The notes under the pieces are model-generated. The model had not been told where the DNA came from, searched no databases, and saw nothing but the letters and a program-made list of their open reading frames with translations. Positions 59,827 through 64,000 of a stretch of 64,000 bases of DNA are shown here, one piece after another. Position 1 is the stretch's first letter. The number at the start of each line of letters is the position of its first letter. Source of the stretch: Bradyrhizobium canariense (GTDB taxonomy: Bacteria > Pseudomonadota > Alphaproteobacteria > Rhizobiales > Xanthobacteraceae); contig NZ_VSST01000003.1 of assembly GCF_019402665.1 (NCBI RefSeq), positions 40,259 to 104,258 of the forward strand, read 5' to 3'. Both the position numbers and the translations under genes were made by a program.

Positions 59827-60477
59827 CTAGCGCCGCGTCAGGCCCTTGTCCTGCATGCGCCAGACCAGCAAATCGATGCGGTCCTGGCCGAAGAACGGCT
59901 CGTTCTCGAACACGAAGGTCGGCACGCCCCAATGGCCGGAGGCGGCGTGGTCCTTCTCGTTCTCCGTGATCACCTGCTCGTAGCGATCCGGGTCGGCGGT
60001 GATCGCGGCATCCATCGCGGCGAGATCGAAGCCGGCCTTGTCGGCGGCGCGCGCAAGATGATCGCGTTCGTTCCAGCCCGCCACCGAGCCGTCCCACAGC
60101 ACGCGGGCGATCGCGTCGGTGAATGCGAGCGAGCGTCCCTCGAGCTGCGCCATGGCACCAAGCCGGGTCAGGCGGTGGATGTAGGGTTGCTCGGCCGCGA
60201 CGTCGAATGTTGTCTTGTCCTGGACGATCGGATCCGGCCTCGGAAAGCGGAACGGAATGCCCTCGTGCTGCGCCACGCGCGTGCTGTCGAGCACCACATA
60301 GCGAATGAAGTTCGGGCTGGCCTTCTTGAAAAACCCGGGCACTCGGACTGCGAGCGGATAGACCGGCCGCAAATTCACCGCCAGATCGTAGTCTTCGACG
60401 AGCTTCAGCGTCTTGGGCAGCGCCAGATAGCTGAACGGGCTGCGAAAGGAGTAGAAGAGGTCGACGGAGAGCGTCAC
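59827..60477 (-). CDS. 2-hydroxychromene-2-carboxylate isomerase (DsbA-like fold)
   Basis: A 216-residue glutathione-dependent isomerase relative. The catalytic Ser is Ser13 in FYSFRSPFSYLAL, matching Ser11 of NahD. The segment GHWGVPTFVFENEPFFGQDRIDLL is the C-terminal DsbA-like signature. It would isomerise 2-hydroxychromene-2-carboxylate in naphthalene degradation, but no naphthalene genes are nearby, so a related reaction is likelier. It overlaps the DUF2867 gene by 4 bp. Confidence 0.9.
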   Translation of the reverse strand: MTLSVDLFYSFRSPFSYLALPKTLKLVEDYDLAVNLRPVYPLAVRVPGFFKKASPNFIRYVVLDSTRVAQHEGIPFRFPRPDPIVQDKTTFDVAAEQPYIHRLTRLGAMAQLEGRSLAFTDAIARVLWDGSVAGWNERDHLARAADKAGFDLAAMDAAITADPDRYEQVITENEKDHAASGHWGVPTFVFENEPFFGQDRIDLLVWRMQDKGLTRR

Positions 60478-60962
60478 CGGGCCGGCTCCGCAATCCGCCC
60501 CATCATGCTGCGGGCCACAAGCTTGTGGAAGGGCGTGATGAGCGCGAGGTAGGCGCGGCCCAGCCGATTGTTGGTCCGCACCAGCGTGGTCAAGGTGACG
60601 TGGCGCGGCACCGCTTCGCCGGCCACATCGACCACGATGCGGAAGTCGAGATGATAATCATTGAACCCGGCGACCAGCTGCTCCGGCGTTTCGCTCAGCA
60701 CCGGAAACAAGCCGATCAAACCGCCCGGCGCTGGCGTGCCCTCGCCCGATGTCTTCAATCCAAATGGCGTCACCAGAATGTTGCGCAGGCGTGTCAGTGC
60801 ACCGATCCAGCGCGGTCCCTGCAACACCATCCTGGTGCAGGCCTCGCGGGCATTCACCGGTGCTGTGCCGATCTCTACGCGAAAGGCGTCGATGAACTGC
60901 GCACCGGCCAGCAGCGTGCCGGCGTCAACATCGGGGGTAACTTCGCGGACAGTCCCGTTCAT
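60474..60962 (-). CDS. DUF2867 domain-containing protein
   Basis: A 162-residue protein of unknown function, from ATG 60962. It carries the family pattern ADAFRVEIG-like (FIDAFRVEIG), ARE ACTRM, PRWIGALTRLRNILVTPFGLKT and DYHLDFRIVVDV. It has no signal or membrane span. Its start overlaps the MATE exporter stop (ATGA) and its stop overlaps the HCCA-isomerase start, so the three genes are translationally coupled. Confidence 0.85.
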   Translation of the reverse strand: MNGTVREVTPDVDAGTLLAGAQFIDAFRVEIGTAPVNAREACTRMVLQGPRWIGALTRLRNILVTPFGLKTSGEGTPAPGGLIGLFPVLSETPEQLVAGFNDYHLDFRIVVDVAGEAVPRHVTLTTLVRTNNRLGRAYLALITPFHKLVARSMMGRIAEPAR

Positions 60963-62353
60963 CCCGCCAGTCTGCGCGTCAGCATCCGGAAGCGCAAGAT
61001 CAGAAGTCCGGCATAGACGAACGATCCGATCGACAGTCCGATCCAGACACCGACCGCGCCGAGATCGGCGTGAAAGGCAAGCCACCAGGCGATGGGAAAG
61101 CCCACGCACCAATAGCCGATCGCGGCGAATACCAACGTCATCCTAGTGTCATTGATGCCGCGCAGCGCGCCGCCCATGATGGTCTGGATGGCATCGGCAA
61201 TGAAGAAGGTCGCGCCGACCAGCAGCAGCGTTGCGGTCAGCTCCACGGTCGCCATGCTGGCTTCGCTGCTGCCGAAGAACAGCCGTCCCAGCTGATAGCG
61301 GCCGAGAATGATCGCAACGGTCAGCGCCGAGACGAACGCGATCCCGATCACGGCGGCGACGAGACCTGCGCGCTTCACTGCGGCCGGGTCGCCGCGGCCG
61401 AAGGCGTGGCCGACCCGCACGGTGGCCGCCATGCCGATGCCGAGTGGGACCATGAACAGCACGGCGGTGACCTGGAGCGCGATCTGATGCGCCGCGAGCG
61501 CAGTGATCGAGATCAACCCCATCAGCAGCGCCGCCGAAGAGAACAGGCCATATTCCAGCAGCAGCGAGAACGAGATCGGGGCGCCGATCGCGATGAGTTT
61601 GCGCATCAGGGGCCAGTCGATTCGCCAGAGATGGGCAAGCGGACGATAGTCCGCGAACGGCTTGCGCAGCCCCGCAATGGCGAGCGTGGCGACGAACGTG
61701 CCGAGATTGACGATGGTGGTCGCAAGCCCCGCGCCGAACAGGCCGAGCTCCGGCAGGCCGAACAGGCCGTGGATCAGGGCGTAGACCAATGCGGCATTGA
61801 CGGGGATCGCCGCGAGCGTGATCCACAGCGGGGCCTGCGGCCGGTTCACCGCGCTCATCATGCTGCGCAGCGCGATGAAGCCGAGCGCCGGCGCGATGCC
61901 CCAGGCGAGGCCATTCAGATAACGCTGGGCGAGCGCGGCCGAGTGCGGCGCCTGACCGAGTGCGACCAGGATGTGCTCGCCATAGAGCGGCGAGGCCATC
62001 ATCGGCAGCGAGATCAGCAACGCGACCCACAAGCCGACGCGCAAGGAGCGGCGGATGCGTCTGATATCGCCGGCGCCAAAGGCCTGCGCGACCAGCGGCG
62101 ACACCGCCGCCATCAATCCGAGCCCGAAGGTGAAGCTGACGAAATAGACCGTATGCGCCAGCGCTGCTGCTGCGACCGCGCTCTCGCCGAGCCGCCCGAT
62201 CAGCGCGAGATCGGTCGTGATCATCGCGATCTGCCCGAGCTGCGTCAGCATCATCGGTACGGCCAGCCGCAGCGTCTCGACGAATTCGTCGGCGAGAGGA
62301 TTTGGCGGCACGCCGGCTTGCGGCTGCGAACGAGGCTGGATGGTGTCGAGCAT
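60959..62353 (-). CDS. MATE family multidrug efflux transporter
   Basis: A 464-residue Na+ or H+ antiporter with 12 membrane helices in two homologous halves. The N-terminal MMLTQLGQIAMITTDLALIGRLGESAVAAAALAH and the second-half segment AAHQIALQVTAVLFMVPLGIGMAATVRVGHAFG identify NorM-type MATE proteins. ATG 62353 is chosen; ATG 62389 would add 12 residues. It is first in the MATE-DUF2867-isomerase set. The substrates are unknown. Confidence 0.92.
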   Translation of the reverse strand: MLDTIQPRSQPQAGVPPNPLADEFVETLRLAVPMMLTQLGQIAMITTDLALIGRLGESAVAAAALAHTVYFVSFTFGLGLMAAVSPLVAQAFGAGDIRRIRRSLRVGLWVALLISLPMMASPLYGEHILVALGQAPHSAALAQRYLNGLAWGIAPALGFIALRSMMSAVNRPQAPLWITLAAIPVNAALVYALIHGLFGLPELGLFGAGLATTIVNLGTFVATLAIAGLRKPFADYRPLAHLWRIDWPLMRKLIAIGAPISFSLLLEYGLFSSAALLMGLISITALAAHQIALQVTAVLFMVPLGIGMAATVRVGHAFGRGDPAAVKRAGLVAAVIGIAFVSALTVAIILGRYQLGRLFFGSSEASMATVELTATLLLVGATFFIADAIQTIMGGALRGINDTRMTLVFAAIGYWCVGFPIAWWLAFHADLGAVGVWIGLSIGSFVYAGLLILRFRMLTRRLAG

Positions 62354-62399
62354 GGCCGGGTCAATAGCACAGCCGGGCGACGAAAACATGGCCTCGCGC

Positions 62400-62536
62400 G
62401 TGTCCCGGACGCGCTGCAGCGCGAAGCGATGCTGCGCAGAGCCGGGACCCAGAAAATCGCGAGCGCAGTTCTCAGCCGCATGGGCCCCGGCTCAGCAGCG
62501 CATCACTGGCGTGCTGCGCTGCGTCCGGGGCACGAG
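62400..62536. repeat. REPIN-like element, family H
   Basis: Left end GTGTCCCGGACGCGCTGCAG and right end CTGCGCTGCGTCCGGGGCAC are inverted; inner blocks GAAGCGATGCTGCGCAGAGCC and GGCTCAGCAGCGCATC pair imperfectly. It lies in the short gap between murA and the MATE gene. A solo half is at 533-557. Confidence 0.8.
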
Positions 62537-62567
62537 ACCATTCTTCGATCTCGAGCTGGAAAGCGCC

Positions 62568-63863
62568 TCACCCCTTCCGCTCGGGCACGCGCCTGATCTT
62601 CGCGCCGAGCGCATTCAGCCGTTCGTCGATGCGCTCGTAGCCGCGCTCGATCTGGTCGGCGTTGTTGATGGTCGAGGTGCCCTCGGCACAGACGGCCGCG
62701 AGCAGCATGGCCATGCCGGCGCGAATGTCGGGTGAGGTCATCGTCGCGCCGTGCAGCCGGCTTGGACCGGCAATGATGGCGCGATGCGGATCGCACAGCA
62801 CGATGCGCGCGCCCATCGCGATCAGCTTGTCGACGAAGAACATCCGCGATTCGAACATCTTCTCGAACATCAGGATCACGCCCTCGCATTGCGTGGCGGT
62901 GACGATCGCGATCGACATCAGATCGGCGGGGAAGGCCGGCCAGGGCTGGTCCTCCAGCTTCGGCACGTGGCCGCCAAAATCGTCCTGGATCTTCAGCGTC
63001 TGGTTGGAGGGCACGATGAGATCGTCGCCCTCGATGCGGCAGACGATGCCGAGCCGCTCGAATCCCATGCGGATCGAGCGCAGATGCTCGACGCCCGCGC
63101 GCACGATGCGAAGCGGCGAACGCGTCACGGCTGCGAGCCCGATCAGCGAGCCGACCTCGATATGGTCGGGCTGGATCCGGTAGGTCGCGCCGCCCAGCGT
63201 CGCCGGACCGTGCACAATCATGGTGTTGGTGCCGATGCCCTCGATCTCAGCGCCGAGCGCAACGAGGAAGTTGGCGAGGTCCTGCACATGCGGCTCGGAC
63301 GCGGCGTTGCGCAAATAGGTGGTGCCTTCGGCGGCGACGGCTGCGACCAGCGCGTTCTCGGTCGCGGTCACGCTGGGCTCGTCCAGGAACACGTCGGCGC
63401 CGGTCAGCTTCGAAGCGCGGAATTCGAGCCGGTCGGTCGCGGTGACCTTGGCTCCCAATTGCTCGAGCGCGAGCACATGCGTGTCGAGCCTTCGGCGGCC
63501 GATGACGTCGCCGCCGGGCGGCGGCAGCATCACTTCGCCGCAGCGGGCGAGCAGGGGGCCCGCGAGCAGGATCGAGGCACGGATGCGGACGCACAAGTCC
63601 GGATCGAGATCGGCCGCGCGGATGCTCTTGGCGTGAATATGAAGCGTATTGCGGGCGGTCCATTCCGCGGCAGCGCCGACCGAGCGGATCAGTTCGACCA
63701 GCGTCTCGGTGTCACGGATCCGCGGCACGTTTTCCAGCGTCACCGGATGCTCGGTGAGCAGGGCTGCCGCGATGATCGGCAGCGCGGAATTCTTGTTGCC
63801 GGACGGCTCGATCGAGCCCGAGAGCCGGTGACCGCCCTCGACGATGTACTGGATGGGCGCCAC
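62568..63863 (-). CDS. murA: UDP-N-acetylglucosamine 1-carboxyvinyltransferase family, Asp-type
   Basis: A 431-residue EPSP-synthase-fold enzyme. The GTG at 63863 gives MAPIQYIVEGGHRLSG. Catalytic features include Lys24 (PSGNKNSALP), Arg in FGGDVIGRRRLDTH and the C-terminal DIRAGMAMLLA (Arg equivalent to E. coli Arg397). The loop residue equivalent to E. coli Cys115 is Asp119 (PGGDVIG), as in the naturally fosfomycin-resistant MurA of Mycobacterium and Chlamydia. It catalyses the first committed step of peptidoglycan synthesis or is a specialised paralogue. The genome may hold another MurA outside this window. Confidence 0.88.
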   Translation of the reverse strand: MAPIQYIVEGGHRLSGSIEPSGNKNSALPIIAAALLTEHPVTLENVPRIRDTETLVELIRSVGAAAEWTARNTLHIHAKSIRAADLDPDLCVRIRASILLAGPLLARCGEVMLPPPGGDVIGRRRLDTHVLALEQLGAKVTATDRLEFRASKLTGADVFLDEPSVTATENALVAAVAAEGTTYLRNAASEPHVQDLANFLVALGAEIEGIGTNTMIVHGPATLGGATYRIQPDHIEVGSLIGLAAVTRSPLRIVRAGVEHLRSIRMGFERLGIVCRIEGDDLIVPSNQTLKIQDDFGGHVPKLEDQPWPAFPADLMSIAIVTATQCEGVILMFEKMFESRMFFVDKLIAMGARIVLCDPHRAIIAGPSRLHGATMTSPDIRAGMAMLLAAVCAEGTSTINNADQIERGYERIDERLNALGAKIRRVPERKG

Positions 63864-63987
63864 GTGGTCTCTCGCTGTGTTTTTGGGTGGGGCGGCTGGT
63901 TTGGAGGCGGAAACTACCGAGAATTGAGCGCGGGAGCAATTCTGCACTTGTCGCGGCTCGATCGCTTCGCAGCCCCGACACAGGTGC

Positions 63988-64000
63988 GCTCCCTCTCCCG
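63988..64000. repeat. Edge of a further REPIN family D element
   Basis: The last bases, GCTCCCTCTCCCG, match the outer end of the 15976-16125 element (reverse complement of GGGAGAGGGAGCGC). The element continues beyond the window. The rest of 63864-63987 holds no gene. Confidence 0.5.

Overview
The window is core chromosome of an alphaproteobacterium, most likely Bradyrhizobium or a very close relative. I base this on the high GC content, an Irr protein with the Bradyrhizobium-type haem regulatory motif (GCPWHD, Cys29) and His117-119 next to fabA-fabB-fabI, the miaB-phoH-ybeY-corC-lnt and rimP-nusA-ylxR-infB-rbfA-truB-rpsO-pnp blocks, and the many palindromic intergenic repeats. I see no phage, IS element, CRISPR array, rRNA, tRNA or symbiosis gene.

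Layout. 1-6.2 kb: a ParA-type ATPase cut by the left edge, a secreted trypsin-fold protein with a degenerate triad, moeB, an aldo/keto reductase with a divergent LysR regulator, and a 2-hydroxyacid dehydrogenase. 6.5-11.3 kb: an SH3 protein, irr, fabA-fabB-fabI and a glutathione transferase. 11.4-16 kb: a secreted unknown protein, an acetyltransferase, and oxyR divergent from katG. 16.2-26.6 kb: the minus-strand rimP-nusA-ylxR-infB-rbfA-truB-rpsO-pnp series, preceded by a promoter followed at once by an intrinsic terminator. 27-43 kb: a DUF2336 protein, then a long minus-strand run that reads, in transcription order, murJ, trpS, usp, nfuA, tsaB, rimI, fur, a HAD phosphatase, miaB, phoH, ybeY, corC, lnt, an XRE regulator, an M20 peptidase and trmB. 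43-60.5 kb: adenosine kinase, an acyl-CoA synthetase, two serine hydrolases, a succinate-semialdehyde dehydrogenase, a SulP-STAS-cNMP transporter, purC, a pirin, a membrane-anchored AraC regulator, an MmgE/PrpD protein, a FUSC protein and an HCCA isomerase. 60.5-64 kb: a DUF2867 protein, a MATE exporter and a MurA-family enzyme with Asp in place of the catalytic Cys.

The genes group by process: iron control (Irr, Fur, Nfu), unsaturated fatty acid synthesis (FabA/B/I), peroxide defence (OxyR/KatG), transcription-translation and RNA turnover (nusA operon, rpsO-pnp), tRNA and ribosome modification (TrpS, TsaB, MiaB, TrmB, TruB, RimI, RimP, RbfA, YbeY), and envelope synthesis (Lnt, MurJ, MurA).

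No wholly new multi-gene system is visible. The most notable signals are at least eight families of REPIN-like inverted-repeat elements confined to gaps between genes (including two 127-bp copies flanking the SulP gene), the promoter-terminator leader of the rimP-nusA operon, structured pnp leader DNA, the Asp-type MurA, and several enzymes with altered catalytic or metal-binding residues.
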